The notes below the pieces were generated by a model, which saw nothing but the letters and a program-made list of their open reading frames with translations, did not search any database and had not been told where the DNA came from. From NCBI RefSeq assembly GCF_004331485.1, contig NZ_SJKD01000011.1, positions 124,001-188,000 of the forward strand: DNA of 64,000 nucleotides, read 5' to 3'. Positions 34,201 to 42,276 of the stretch are shown here, piece by piece (the stretch's first letter is position 1; every line of letters starts with the position of its first letter). The stretch is from Kribbella capetownensis. Its GTDB lineage: Bacteria; Actinomycetota; Actinomycetes; Propionibacteriales; Kribbellaceae. Made by a program: the position numbers and the translations under genes.

Positions 34201-35179
34201 CGCCACACGCGACCACGGTCGCCTCGGTCGGGCCGTAGGTGTTCCAGACCTCGCGGCCGTCGACCGCGAGCCGCTCCGCGAGCTCGGGCGGACAAGCTTC
34301 ACCGCCGAAGATCAGCAGCCGGACCTGGTCGAGCGCGTCGGCCGGCCAGAGTGCGGCCAGGGTCGGCACGGTCGAGACGACAGTGATGCCTTGGGCAACC
34401 AGCCAGGGGCCGAGGTCCATGCCGCTGCGCACCAGCGATCGCGGCGCCGGGACCAGGCAGGCGCCGTGCCGCCAGGCCAGCCACATCTCCTCGCAGGACG
34501 CGTCGAACGCGACCGACAGGCCGGCGAGTACGCGGTCGTCCGGACCGATCGGCTCCTTCTGGAGGAACAGTCGCGCCTCGGCGTCGACGAACGCGGCCGC
34601 CGATCGGTGGGTGACCGCGACACCCTTCGGTACGCCGGTCGAGCCCGACGTGAAGATGATCCACGCGTCGTCCTCCGGTCGCGGACCGTCCTGGTGCGAT
34701 GGCCGGGCGTCCGTCGTACTGGGGGAGTCCATCCGAGCGCTGTACGGGTAGTCGAAGTAGCCGTCGGCGTTCTCGTTGTCCGGGATGGGGCCTGGTTGTG
34801 GGCGGAGGAGAGTCAGCTCGAGATCGTCGGCGACGGTCGCGGCCACGGCGGCCTCACCGAAGACCAGTTCGGCGCGTTCGTCCGGGTCGTCGGCGTCGAC
34901 CGGGACGTACGCCGCGCCTGCCTGCAGGGTGCCGAGGATGGCGACGTACAGGTCGTTGTGACCGGACGAGATGCGTACGCCGACGCGATCGCCCGGGCCG
35001 AGGCCGGCTGCGGTCAGGCGTCCGGCGAACTTGGTGACCTGGGCCAGCAGTTCGCGGTAGCTCAGGCTCACGCTGCCGTCATCAAGCGCCGGCTCGTCGG
35101 CGTACTTGTCGGCCGTGTCCTGCAGCACCCCCACCAACGTTCGCGCGGGCGCCGCCAGCTCCCCGCGTCGCAACGTCAC
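31244..35179 (-). CDS. Pls-like single-module NRPS membrane protein (poly-amino-acid synthase family)
   Basis: The 1311-residue protein has the layout of epsilon-poly-L-lysine synthetase and the TIGR02353 family. An adenylation domain (~20-510) carries IIFTSGSTGVPKGV, YGPTEATVV, YRSGD and TSGKVDRNALP with K504. A carrier domain follows (~530-595) with pantetheine serine S559 in FFLHGGGSL. Three repeats of paired membrane helices plus a left-handed beta-helix acyltransferase-like domain follow (~620-830, 855-1060, 1100-1300), each with an LGAKIG motif. In Pls the three soluble C domains join monomers without a normal condensation domain. Residues at specificity positions, by hand alignment to GrsA, are D226, A227, E230, S269, I290, G292, T314, V322, V323, K504; the acidic E230 suggests a basic amino acid. 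GTG at 35179 is chosen because TATTAT is six nt upstream. Confidence 0.88.
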   Translation of the reverse strand: MTLRRGELAAPARTLVGVLQDTADKYADEPALDDGSVSLSYRELLAQVTKFAGRLTAAGLGPGDRVGVRISSGHNDLYVAILGTLQAGAAYVPVDADDPDERAELVFGEAAVAATVADDLELTLLRPQPGPIPDNENADGYFDYPYSARMDSPSTTDARPSHQDGPRPEDDAWIIFTSGSTGVPKGVAVTHRSAAAFVDAEARLFLQKEPIGPDDRVLAGLSVAFDASCEEMWLAWRHGACLVPAPRSLVRSGMDLGPWLVAQGITVVSTVPTLAALWPADALDQVRLLIFGGEACPPELAERLAVDGREVWNTYGPTEATVVACGAQLTGEGPVRIGLPLDGWDLAVVDAEGNEVAEGGIGELIIGGVGLARYLDPAKDAEKFAPMPALGWDRAYRSGDLVRYEPEGLLFQGRADEQIKLGGRRIELGEVDAALQALPQVTGAAAAVRASAAGNQLLVGYVVPDDPETFDQGKATERLREALPAALVPLLAIVDTLPTRTSGKVDRNALPWPLPGMDSDGPAAMLDGTAGWLAERWTKVLGAKVTGPDNDFFLHGGGSLAAAQLVSALRERYPDVTVGDIYEYPRLGALADRLDESTVLITGPVEVREIRPTPKSTQLLQTALTLVLQTVVGIRWLVYLFTLNNLLGELAGPLPWLRTVSWWWILAGWLILITPAGRMGIAVVGARLLLRGVKPGTYPRGGNVHVRLWAAENLSDAAGAANLAGAPWIAYYARALGAKIGRGVDLHTLPPVTGMLTMGRGASVEPEVDLSGYWIDGDQLHVGTVSVGAEAVVGSRSTLLPGAEIGRNAEIAAGSAVSGKVPPSERWSGSPATRVGRARHPWPDHRPARAPWWVLAYGAQSAVMSLIPVAAAAAAIVVLGRALQGTDTLQAAALKALSAIPLMTLVGFVTLALLTLIGVRLLGIGIKPGHYPVRSRIGWQVWATERLLDSARTLLFPLYASLLTPWWLRALGAKIGRDVEASTVLLLPKMTTVGEGAFLADDTMIASYELGGGWLHVAGAKVGKRAFLGNSGMTAPGRSVPKNGLVAVLSAAPKKSKAGTSWLGSPPVKLRRQAVEGDQSRTFNPPTRLKVARALVELCRFVPMMCTVLIALGVLFALQGMDLWIGPWATFLLSGAVILAAGAVAGGMATVAKWLIVGRTRAIEYPLWSSFVWRNEVVDSFVELVAAPWFANAAAGTPVLALWLRSLGAKIGKGVWCETYWLPEADLVTLGDGATVNRGCVLQTHLFHDRVLSMSTVTFGPGATLGPHGIVLPAATVGAGATIGPVSLVMRGEGVPAGTRWAGNPIAPWQG

Positions 35180-35185
35180 GGCCGG

Positions 35186-35191
35186 ATAATA
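35186..35191 (-). promoter_or_regulatory. -10 box of a leaderless Pls-like transcript
   Basis: On the minus strand TATTAT ends six nt before the GTG at 35179, and TTGTCA is found a further 11 nt upstream. No ribosome-binding site precedes the start. Confidence 0.5.
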
Positions 35192-35335
35192 CGCCGCAAA
35201 GTTGACAATTCCCTCATCCCAACCAACCACCAGACACCCACCCCGCAACCACCCCTCCTCCGTGAAACCCCAACCCCCACAAGCCATCCCATGTAACCGA
35301 GTGCCGAAGGGTCCGCGTTCGTGTAGTAGTAGAGC

Positions 35336-36352
35336 ATGCGGCTTCGGGAGCAGCGTCTGCAGGAAGTCCTCGACTCACTGGTTGCCGCGGGCGCAGCTGG
35401 GGTGCTCGTGCAGTACCGCGATGCCGACGGTCCCTGGAGCGGCGCGAGCGGGGTGGCAGAACTCGGCACGCAGGATCCGGTCGATCCGACGGGATCGTTC
35501 CGCATTGGCAGCGTCACCAAGACGTTCACCGCGACCGTCGTACTGCAGCTGATAGGCGAGGGCGCGCTGGGCCTGGAAGACAAGGTCGACCGATGGCTGC
35601 CCGGCGTCGTGCCTGCCGGCGACGCGATCACCCTCCGCCAGCTCCTCAACCACACCACCGGCCTCTATAACTACACAGACGACCTGCCGGAGGCCGCCGG
35701 GATTGTCCGGGACCGATTCCTGCACTGGGAGCCAATGCGTGCGGTCAGCATGGCGACCGGACACGAGCCCTCGTTCGAGCCCGGCGCCAGGCGGTCGTAC
35801 TCGAACACCAACTACATCCTGCTGGCGCTGATCATCGAAGCAGCCACGAGCAAGCCGTACGCGACAGAGCTCGAGGACCGCATCCTCAGCCCTCTCGATC
35901 TGCGGCAGACCTTCCTCCCCGGTGACGACGCCACGCTTCCGGAACCGCATGCCCACGGCTACATGTCAACGGACGGCGAACTGGTAGACATGACCGAGCT
36001 CAACACTTCCCAAGCATGGTCCGCCGGCGGGATCGTCTCCACCGCGACGGAGCTCAACCACTTCTACGCCGCCCTGTTGAACGGCGAACTGCTTCGCCCA
36101 GCTGAATTCCAAGCCATGCAGATGACCGTGCCAACCGACGCCGCCTTCCACACCGGCGGCTTAGGCATCAGCCGGTTGAGCCTGCCCGGACTGGTCCTCT
36201 GGGGCCACAGCGGCGGTATCTTCGGCTACCGCACCTGGAGCTATCACTCGGCCGATGCCACCCGCCAGGTCACCTTGTCCATCAACACCACCGACGCAGC
36301 GCCGCCCCAGACCTACGATCTGCTCGTCAGGCTCTTCGGCTGCCAGAACTAG
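35336..36352 (+). CDS. Serine hydrolase of the class C beta-lactamase/DD-peptidase fold
   Basis: The 338-residue protein has the three penicilloyl-serine-transferase motifs: S59-V-T-K62 (GSVTKTFTA), Y155-S-N157 (RRSYSNTNY) and HSGG near residue 300. Relatives include D-aminopeptidases, D,D-carboxypeptidases and esterases. There is no signal peptide, so it is probably cytoplasmic and not a wall enzyme or true beta-lactamase. The ATG follows GTAGTAGTAGAGC; the promoter is shared with the divergent Pls-like gene. Confidence 0.82.
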   Translation: MRLREQRLQEVLDSLVAAGAAGVLVQYRDADGPWSGASGVAELGTQDPVDPTGSFRIGSVTKTFTATVVLQLIGEGALGLEDKVDRWLPGVVPAGDAITLRQLLNHTTGLYNYTDDLPEAAGIVRDRFLHWEPMRAVSMATGHEPSFEPGARRSYSNTNYILLALIIEAATSKPYATELEDRILSPLDLRQTFLPGDDATLPEPHAHGYMSTDGELVDMTELNTSQAWSAGGIVSTATELNHFYAALLNGELLRPAEFQAMQMTVPTDAAFHTGGLGISRLSLPGLVLWGHSGGIFGYRTWSYHSADATRQVTLSINTTDAAPPQTYDLLVRLFGCQN

Positions 36353-36452
36353 ACCGGGGTGTTGATGGAATTGTCTCGGCGCGGGTTCATGGCGGTGAGC
36401 TGCGGGGGCATTGGAGACTCCTGCTTCTGGCGGGCTGTGCCGCGAAGCTAAG

Positions 36453-37041
36453 TCATGTTGCTGGGAACCCTCCCGAGCTCAGTCGTCCAGTCTGTCGACG
36501 TCCGACGGAACGAGGGTGGTGGACAGCGCCGAACGGCGTATGCCCTTCGAGTGCCGTGTAGAGCACGGCGCCGAGCGAGAAGACGTCCGAGGCCGCCGCC
36601 GGTTCATTGCCGTTGGCCACTTCCGGGGCAAGGTGGGCCGGCGTACCGACGGTGTTACTGTCGGTCAGCGTCGCTTCGGCCCACAGCCGGCGGGAGATCC
36701 CGAAGACGGCCAGCTTCGCCGTACCGTCCGTCGTGACCAGGACGTTGCCGGGCTTGAGATCGCGGTGGATCACTCCGGCCGCGTGCACCGCCTGCAACGC
36801 CAGTGCGAGCTGCAGACCGATCCGTGCGACCTCGTCCGGTGGCAGTGTGCCGCGGTCCGCGATCAACTCGTCCAGACTGCGGGACGGCAGGTACTCGAGC
36901 ACCAGCCAGTGCTCGTCGCGCACGCTTCAGCGCGACCTCGCGGTCCAGTTGCCGGTCGTGGGGCACGCCAGACCGATCCCATGCCCCCGTGCCGAGCGGC
37001 TGCCCCAGTAAATAGCGGCCCCCGATCAGCCGATCGGTCAC
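36453..37041 (-). pseudogene. Degraded Ser/Thr protein kinase (PknB-type) gene
   Basis: Kinase pieces lie in more than one frame. From the GTG at 37041, RLIGGRYLLGQPLGTGAWD should continue GMGSVWRAHDRQLDREVALK; one base is missing in a G-run and one is extra in a C-run, so the P-loop is scrambled and the frame then recovers. After VALKR about 40 codons with the C-helix are deleted and the frame shifts to DEHWLVLEYLPSRSLDELI, followed by HRDLKPGN, KLAVFGISR (DFG aspartate replaced by Val) and DVFSLGAVLYT, ending early at 36453. The GTG overlaps the stop of the metallopeptidase gene upstream, so the intact ancestor was coupled to it. Confidence 0.85.
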
Positions 37042-38126
37042 TTCACCAGATCCGCCGCTACCGCGAAGGTGTTGCAGGCTTTGTTCTCACCGATGTTGAA
37101 CCCGTTCTGGATCCAGAAGCCCTGACTGGTCGCCAGGCCGTGGGTCCGCTCGTCCTCCGGAGTGTCCGACGACTCGCCGAAACTGCTGCTGGACTGGCGC
37201 TTGAACTCGTCCAGCCGGCCGGTCAGCGGATACGACTGCTCGACCGCCTTGCTGAACACACCGGCGAAGCAGGACGCCTGCAACTCGTTGCGGCGCGACG
37301 ACTCCAGCTTCTGGTCCGGGTGGTCCTGCAGGTAGACCGCTCGCGCATAGAACAGGCCGCTGACGCCTTGAACGTGATGACCGTACTCGTGCGCGATGGT
37401 CATCAGGTACGCCAGATCCTCGGTCGGACCGAACGCCTTGTTCATCTGCGCGACGTCGGTGTACATCACCTGGTTGCCGTAGCAGTAGAAGGCCAGCACC
37501 CGGCCGGACAGCGGTTCGAACCGGCCGCACGGCGTGGTCACCGGCTTGTCGAACACGACCAGACCCGGGTCCGGCTTCTCCTGCCCGATCTCCTTGAAGA
37601 TCGGCCGCCAGGCCTCGTTCAGGCAGCCGAACAGCTTCTCGTAGTACACCTTCTGCGCGGCAAGACTTCCGTCACCGAGGTCGGCAGCCTTGCAGCTCTG
37701 CTCCGGCAGCGCACCGGTGTCGTAGATGTCGGCGTGGAGCAGGAAGTCCTCGGCGGTGCCCTCCTGCGGGTGCGTGGTGGCGGTCGGCACGATCGACGGG
37801 CCGGTCACACCGGGGCCAGCCGTGTTGTCGTCGCCGTTGCCGCCGGACATGATCATGCTGATCACGGTCAGCGAGACACCGAGGACCACGACGACGAACA
37901 CGCCGAACAGGATCAGCCGGAGTGCACCGGACCGGCGCGGCGGTGGATGGAACCCGTTGAACTGGCCCGGACCGCCGCCGTAGTACGGCTGCTGCGGGCC
38001 CCACTGGCCCTGGTACGGCGGTTGCTGCTGGAACTGCGGTGCCGCTTGTGGAGGTGGCAGAACGCCGGGCGGCGGACCCACCGGCCGGTCCTGTGGACGA
38101 CCGCCGTAGCCGTACTGGCTGCTCAC
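37038..38126 (-). CDS. Membrane-anchored neutral zinc metallopeptidase 1
   Basis: The 362-residue protein has a cytoplasmic Pro/Gln/Gly-rich N-terminus (to ~65), one membrane helix (LRLILFGVFVVVVLGVSLTV), a short linker and an external YpfJ/PF04228-like peptidase domain. The zinc motif is HEYGHHVQ; the downstream helix is RRNELQASCFAG, and C-terminal cysteines lie in KACNTFAVAA. GTG start at 38126 with GGAGGG upstream. It is divergent from a DUF2207 gene 57 bp away and its stop overlaps a kinase pseudogene. Function is unknown; extracytoplasmic proteolysis is inferred from family and topology. Confidence 0.85.
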   Translation of the reverse strand: MSSQYGYGGRPQDRPVGPPPGVLPPPQAAPQFQQQPPYQGQWGPQQPYYGGGPGQFNGFHPPPRRSGALRLILFGVFVVVVLGVSLTVISMIMSGGNGDDNTAGPGVTGPSIVPTATTHPQEGTAEDFLLHADIYDTGALPEQSCKAADLGDGSLAAQKVYYEKLFGCLNEAWRPIFKEIGQEKPDPGLVVFDKPVTTPCGRFEPLSGRVLAFYCYGNQVMYTDVAQMNKAFGPTEDLAYLMTIAHEYGHHVQGVSGLFYARAVYLQDHPDQKLESSRRNELQASCFAGVFSKAVEQSYPLTGRLDEFKRQSSSSFGESSDTPEDERTHGLATSQGFWIQNGFNIGENKACNTFAVAADLVK

Positions 38127-38171
38127 GGATCTTGCCCTCCTGCCCCTGCACTGGACGAACCGGCACGAGAC

Positions 38172-38177
38172 TACCCT
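38172..38177 (+). promoter_or_regulatory. -10 box of the first DUF2207 gene
   Basis: TACCCT lies six nt before the ATG at 38184. The same hexamer and spacing precede cysS. Confidence 0.55.
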
Positions 38178-38183
38178 CGACCC

Positions 38184-39869
38184 ATGTCACTGAAGCGCCG
38201 CCTCCTGCCGGCCGCCCTGCTGCTGTCTCTGGCCGTCCCGATCGTTGCCCTGAGCACGTTGCCCGCGCAGGCCGCGGACGACAGCATCACCGCGTACTCG
38301 GCCGAGGCGACGCTGACGAAGGACGGCAAGCTGCAGGTCAAGGAGACGGTCGACCTGGCCGCCGCTGGCAGCACGTTCAGCCGGACGCTGGCCACGCGGG
38401 TTCGCGCGGACGCCGAGCGGGACCGCACGTACGGTCTGAGCGACGTGTCGGCGACGGTGAACGGCCAGCCGGCCCAGGGCTTCCAGAACGACAGCACCGA
38501 CGACGGCCGCCGGCTCACTGTGAACGTGTCCGGTCAGTCCAAGGTCGTCTACAGCTACACCGTGGACAACGTGGTGGCCGACTCCACCGAGGGCCGTGAG
38601 GTCAGCTGGCCGATCCTGCAGGGCTTCGGTACGGCGGTCCCGAAGGCGAGCGTCACCGTCAACGTGCCGTTCGCGACCTGGGTGACCTGCATCGCCGGAC
38701 GTGTCGGTTCCAGCATGCCGTGTACGTCGTCGCAGCTGGCCGAGTCCGCCGCCTTGCAGATCGAGCAGAACGGCGTACCGGCCGGTGGACGGCTGACGTT
38801 CCTGACCGGACTGAGCGACCAGGCGACGGTGCAGCCGAACGCGGAGTTCAAGACCCGCTGGACGCTCGGCCACGCGTTCACCGCCGACTCCAGCACGATC
38901 GGCCTCGCAGTGATCGTGCTGGCCATCGGACTGCTCGCTGCGGTGGCACTCTGGTTCCTCCGCGGGCGTGACGCCGGCAAGGTCGTCGGCGGCGCGCCGG
39001 AGCGGCCTGTGCTGGACGGCTCCGACGGTCCGCAGTTCGCCGCACCGGACGGGATCCGCCCGGGTCAGGTCGGCACGGTGGTTGACGAGACCGCCGACGT
39101 CGTCGACATCACCGCGACGCTGCTGGACCTTGCTGTCCGCAACTACCTCACCATCGTCGAGCTGCCGCGGGAGACACACTTCGGCAAGCTGGACTGGGAG
39201 CTGCACCGCCTCAACCAGGGCGGTTCGGAGCTGCTGCCGTACGAGAAGGCTCTGCTCGACGCGGTGTTCGCCGACGGCGACACAGCGGTCGTCTCCGCGC
39301 TCGGACCGTCGCTGCGGCCGCGGCTGAATCTCGTACGCGAGCAGCTGTACGCCGATGTCGTCACTCAGGGCTGGTTCAGCAGCCGGCCGGACGCGGTACG
39401 GAACCGCTGGACCACTGCGGGCCTCGTGCTGCTGAGTGCGGGCGTCGTACTGACCATCGTGCTCGCCATCGTCAGCAAGTTCGGACTGGTCGGCTTCGCG
39501 GTGATGCTGGCCGGGCTGGCGCTCGCACTCGTCGGACAGATCGCACCGGCCCGCACTGCCCGCGGCGCCGCCGTACTCGGCCGAGTGGCGGGCCTGCAGC
39601 AGTACCTGGCCAACGAGACGTCGGCAGACCTGCCGCAGAGCCACCGCCTCGAGTTCGCCTCCCGGTGCCTCCCGTACGCCGCTGTCCTCGGGCTGACCGA
39701 GAAGTGGGCGCTGGAGATCGCAGCGACCGACGACGACGCCGAAGCGGACGCCGGCATCGGCTGGTACTCCGGTCCGGAGAACTGGAACCTGTCCGACGTC
39801 GGCGAATCGCTCAGCAACTTCGTGATGGCGTTCGGCGGTTCGGTGTCCGCCGGCCGCCGGTTGTTCTAA
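38184..39869 (+). CDS. DUF2207 membrane protein 1
   Basis: The 561-residue protein has a Sec signal peptide (LLPAALLLSLAVPIVALSTL, cleavage after AQA), an external beta-rich DUF2207 domain (~35-240), a membrane helix near 242-262, a cytoplasmic region (PGQVGTVVDETADVVDITATL; ELPRETHFGKLDWEL), two closely spaced helices near 410-455, and a C-terminal domain ending GIGWYSGPENW. Biochemical function is unknown for the family. It is a paralog of the gene at 44667, and each copy is divergent from a zinc metallopeptidase gene. The stop overlaps a convergent metallopeptidase gene by 4 bp. Confidence 0.85.
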   Translation: MSLKRRLLPAALLLSLAVPIVALSTLPAQAADDSITAYSAEATLTKDGKLQVKETVDLAAAGSTFSRTLATRVRADAERDRTYGLSDVSATVNGQPAQGFQNDSTDDGRRLTVNVSGQSKVVYSYTVDNVVADSTEGREVSWPILQGFGTAVPKASVTVNVPFATWVTCIAGRVGSSMPCTSSQLAESAALQIEQNGVPAGGRLTFLTGLSDQATVQPNAEFKTRWTLGHAFTADSSTIGLAVIVLAIGLLAAVALWFLRGRDAGKVVGGAPERPVLDGSDGPQFAAPDGIRPGQVGTVVDETADVVDITATLLDLAVRNYLTIVELPRETHFGKLDWELHRLNQGGSELLPYEKALLDAVFADGDTAVVSALGPSLRPRLNLVREQLYADVVTQGWFSSRPDAVRNRWTTAGLVLLSAGVVLTIVLAIVSKFGLVGFAVMLAGLALALVGQIAPARTARGAAVLGRVAGLQQYLANETSADLPQSHRLEFASRCLPYAAVLGLTEKWALEIAATDDDAEADAGIGWYSGPENWNLSDVGESLSNFVMAFGGSVSAGRRLF

Positions 39870-42073
39870 CCCACCCGGGCGGGGGCGGCGGTGTAGGTGT
39901 TGCAGTAGTTGGGCGACTTGCGGTTGTATCCGGCAACGAGCCACTGGTAGTTGCTCACCCGGTTGCCGTGGGTGTGTACCCGCGGCCGCGAGTAGTCGTC
40001 ACCGGTGTGGGCGATCAGGAACTTCCAGTTCACCAGCAGCGGACCGTTCATCGGGATGACCGCGGCGTTCGCCCCGAGGTACGCACCGCCGAGGCAGGTC
40101 GCCTGGAGCTCACGACGCCGGCTCTCGAGCAGCTTCTGGGTCGGGTTCATCTTCTGTGCCCGGGCCATCGACGCGACCAGGATGCCGGTCAGGTACTGCA
40201 CGTGGTGGCCGTACTCGTGCGCGAACGTGTTCAGCCGCAGCGCGCGGGAGTAGACGGCGTTGGACTTGAAGTTCTTGTTGTCCACGGCGTACGGGATGTA
40301 GATGGTCAGGTTCGTGGCGCAGTACGCCGCCCGGATGCTGCGCTGGATGCCACACGGGCTGGGGATCTGGCCGGCGTACACGACCGCCTTCGGCGGGACG
40401 AACCGGATGCCGGCCTTCTTCATCGCCAGCGACCAGGTGCGGTTGAGGCAGGGCAGCAAGCGGTTGTAGTAGTTCCGCGCGGCGGCGAAGTTGACCGGCG
40501 CGAACGGCGGCTCGGCGCAGCTCGCGGTGGCGATCGGGCCGATCTTGTAGAGCTTGTTCGCGGTGACGAGTTGGTCGTCGCGCGACGGGACCTGCTCGGT
40601 CGGGGTCGGGCTCGGGGACGGTGACTCCGATGGGGACTCCGACGTTGCCGTCGATGGGGTGTTCGTCGCCTGCGGGGTGTCGTCGCCGGCGTTGCGGACG
40701 AGCAGGGTGATGCCGGAGCCGACCACGAGTACGGCGAGGACGACCAGGCCGATCAGGAGAGTGCGGGAGTTGCGCTTCGCGCGGTGGCCGCGGCCGGAGC
40801 CGGGTGGCTGGGGGATCGGGACGGGCGGGTACTGCCACGTCGGTGCCTGCTGGACGGGTTGACCCATCGGTCCGGTCTGGCTGCCTGGCGTGGCGGCGTG
40901 ACGGGCGCCGCTGGAGCGAGCGCCTTGCTGGGCGCTCGGCGTGGCGCTCCAGGCCGAGGAGCCTTCCTGCTGTGGTTTACCGAGCTCCGGCGGGCCCCAC
41001 AGGTAAGACCCCTCAGAGTACGGTCCCCCTTGCTGCGGCGGCTGACCCTGGCCGGGGCCAGCCGCACCGGACTGCGCAGCACGAGACTGAGGCCCAGGCT
41101 GCGAGGGACCACCCTGCGCCGGACGGGACTGCGCCGAACCACCCTGAGCAGGACCACCCTGCGCCGGACCGGACTGCGCCGAACCACCCTGCGCGGAACC
41201 ACCCTGGGCCGGACCACCCTGTGCGGGACCACCCTGGGCAGGACGGGATTGCGTGGGACCGGACCACGTGGGGCCGGCCTGTCCCGGACCACCCTGTGCG
41301 GGACCGGACTGTGCGGAACCGGACTGCCGAGGACCGGTTGAAGTGGGACCGGTTGGCGTGGGCCCGGTCTGTCCCGGGCGGGGGCGTGCGGGACCCGCCT
41401 GGCCTGGCGCGGATTGTGCCGGACCCGGCTGGCCCGACCTGGACTGTCCTGTGCCGGGGGGAGTCGGACCGGACTGACCTGGTGCGGACTGCGCCGGACC
41501 CCGCTGACCAGGACCACCCTGCCCCTGACCACCTTGCGCCGAGCCGGACTGCGTAGCATCGGACTGCCTCGGATCACCTTGTGCGGGACGACGCTGGCCG
41601 GGACCACCCTGCGCGGAGCCGGACTGCCCCGGGCCGGACTGCCCCGGGCCGGACTGCCCCGGGCCGGACTGCCCCGGGCCGGACTGCCCCGGGCCGGACT
41701 GCCCCGGGCCGGACTGCCCCGGGCCGGACTGCCCCGGGCCGGACTGCCCCGGGCCGGACTGCCCCGGGCCGGACTGGCTCGGGCGTTGTTGGGTGGGCCT
41801 CGACTGGTCGGGGTTGGTTTGCCAGGTGGAGGGCTGGTCGGGGTCTACCGGACGGCGGTTGGACCAGCCTTCGCCGAACCAGTTGTTCCGGGGGCGTTCG
41901 CCGCCGGACGGGTCCTGGAACTCGCGCTTGGCCTCGATGTCCTCTTCGGTCCACCACTGGCCTGGCTGACCGTCCCGGGCCGGCCGCTCCGGCGGACCGG
42001 TCGGCTGATCGCCCTCAGCCGGCTCGCGGTCTGCCGGGTCGTGTCCCGGGGGTGGGTTCCAGTTGTCCGACAT
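39866..42073 (-). CDS. Neutral zinc metallopeptidase 2 with giant Pro/Gly/Gln repeat region
   Basis: The 735-residue paralog has an unusually long cytoplasmic N-terminus: about residues 90-340 are pentapeptide-like repeats built on SGPGQ/GGPAQ, including ten DNA-identical copies. A membrane helix follows (TLLIGLVVLAVLVVGSGITL, ~440), then a Thr/Ser/Pro linker and the external peptidase domain with HEYGHHVQYLTGIL, RRRELQATCLGGAYLGAN and NYCNTYTAAP. GAGGAGT precedes the ATG. The cytoplasmic repeats may bind partners or phase-separate; this is speculation from composition. Confidence 0.85.
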   Translation of the reverse strand: MSDNWNPPPGHDPADREPAEGDQPTGPPERPARDGQPGQWWTEEDIEAKREFQDPSGGERPRNNWFGEGWSNRRPVDPDQPSTWQTNPDQSRPTQQRPSQSGPGQSGPGQSGPGQSGPGQSGPGQSGPGQSGPGQSGPGQSGPGQSGPGQSGSAQGGPGQRRPAQGDPRQSDATQSGSAQGGQGQGGPGQRGPAQSAPGQSGPTPPGTGQSRSGQPGPAQSAPGQAGPARPRPGQTGPTPTGPTSTGPRQSGSAQSGPAQGGPGQAGPTWSGPTQSRPAQGGPAQGGPAQGGSAQGGSAQSGPAQGGPAQGGSAQSRPAQGGPSQPGPQSRAAQSGAAGPGQGQPPQQGGPYSEGSYLWGPPELGKPQQEGSSAWSATPSAQQGARSSGARHAATPGSQTGPMGQPVQQAPTWQYPPVPIPQPPGSGRGHRAKRNSRTLLIGLVVLAVLVVGSGITLLVRNAGDDTPQATNTPSTATSESPSESPSPSPTPTEQVPSRDDQLVTANKLYKIGPIATASCAEPPFAPVNFAAARNYYNRLLPCLNRTWSLAMKKAGIRFVPPKAVVYAGQIPSPCGIQRSIRAAYCATNLTIYIPYAVDNKNFKSNAVYSRALRLNTFAHEYGHHVQYLTGILVASMARAQKMNPTQKLLESRRRELQATCLGGAYLGANAAVIPMNGPLLVNWKFLIAHTGDDYSRPRVHTHGNRVSNYQWLVAGYNRKSPNYCNTYTAAPARVG
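41621..41770. repeat. VNTR: ten perfect copies of a 15-bp unit
   Basis: GGACTGCCCCGGGCC is repeated ten times without a mismatch inside the metallopeptidase 2 gene and encodes (SGPGQ)10 on the minus strand. Degenerate copies continue on both sides. Perfect identity at the DNA level indicates recent expansion by slippage or recombination; copy loss or gain keeps the reading frame. Confidence 0.95.
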
Positions 42074-42276
42074 CGATACTCCTCACGACCTTGCTGGGTG
42101 TAGCCGTCAACGTGATGCATCCGGCGCTGTTTCGGGGTGCCGAAGCCGCGCCCGGTCGGTTCCCTCCGGACAACGATGCACATCCCCGGACATACTTTGC
42201 GTGATCCGGGTTCACCCAGGCTAGTCACCCCGGGCGGTCACCGCGCATCAGACCGGTGTCGGGCGGGCATTCCGGT

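Noticed and set aside
35180..35287. Longer N-terminus for the Pls-like protein from an ATG at 35287
   Set aside because: The added residues are Gly/Trp-rich translation of a G-rich spacer, and the -10 box at 35186-35191 would fall inside the gene.
36353..36452. Search for a gene in the gap after the beta-lactamase-fold hydrolase
   Set aside because: Nothing with a start signal or recognisable peptide; it looks like decayed DNA beside the kinase remnant.
36411..38183. Upstream extension of the first DUF2207 frame
   Set aside because: It runs antisense through the metallopeptidase and kinase remnant; the signal peptide and -10 box fix the start at 38184.
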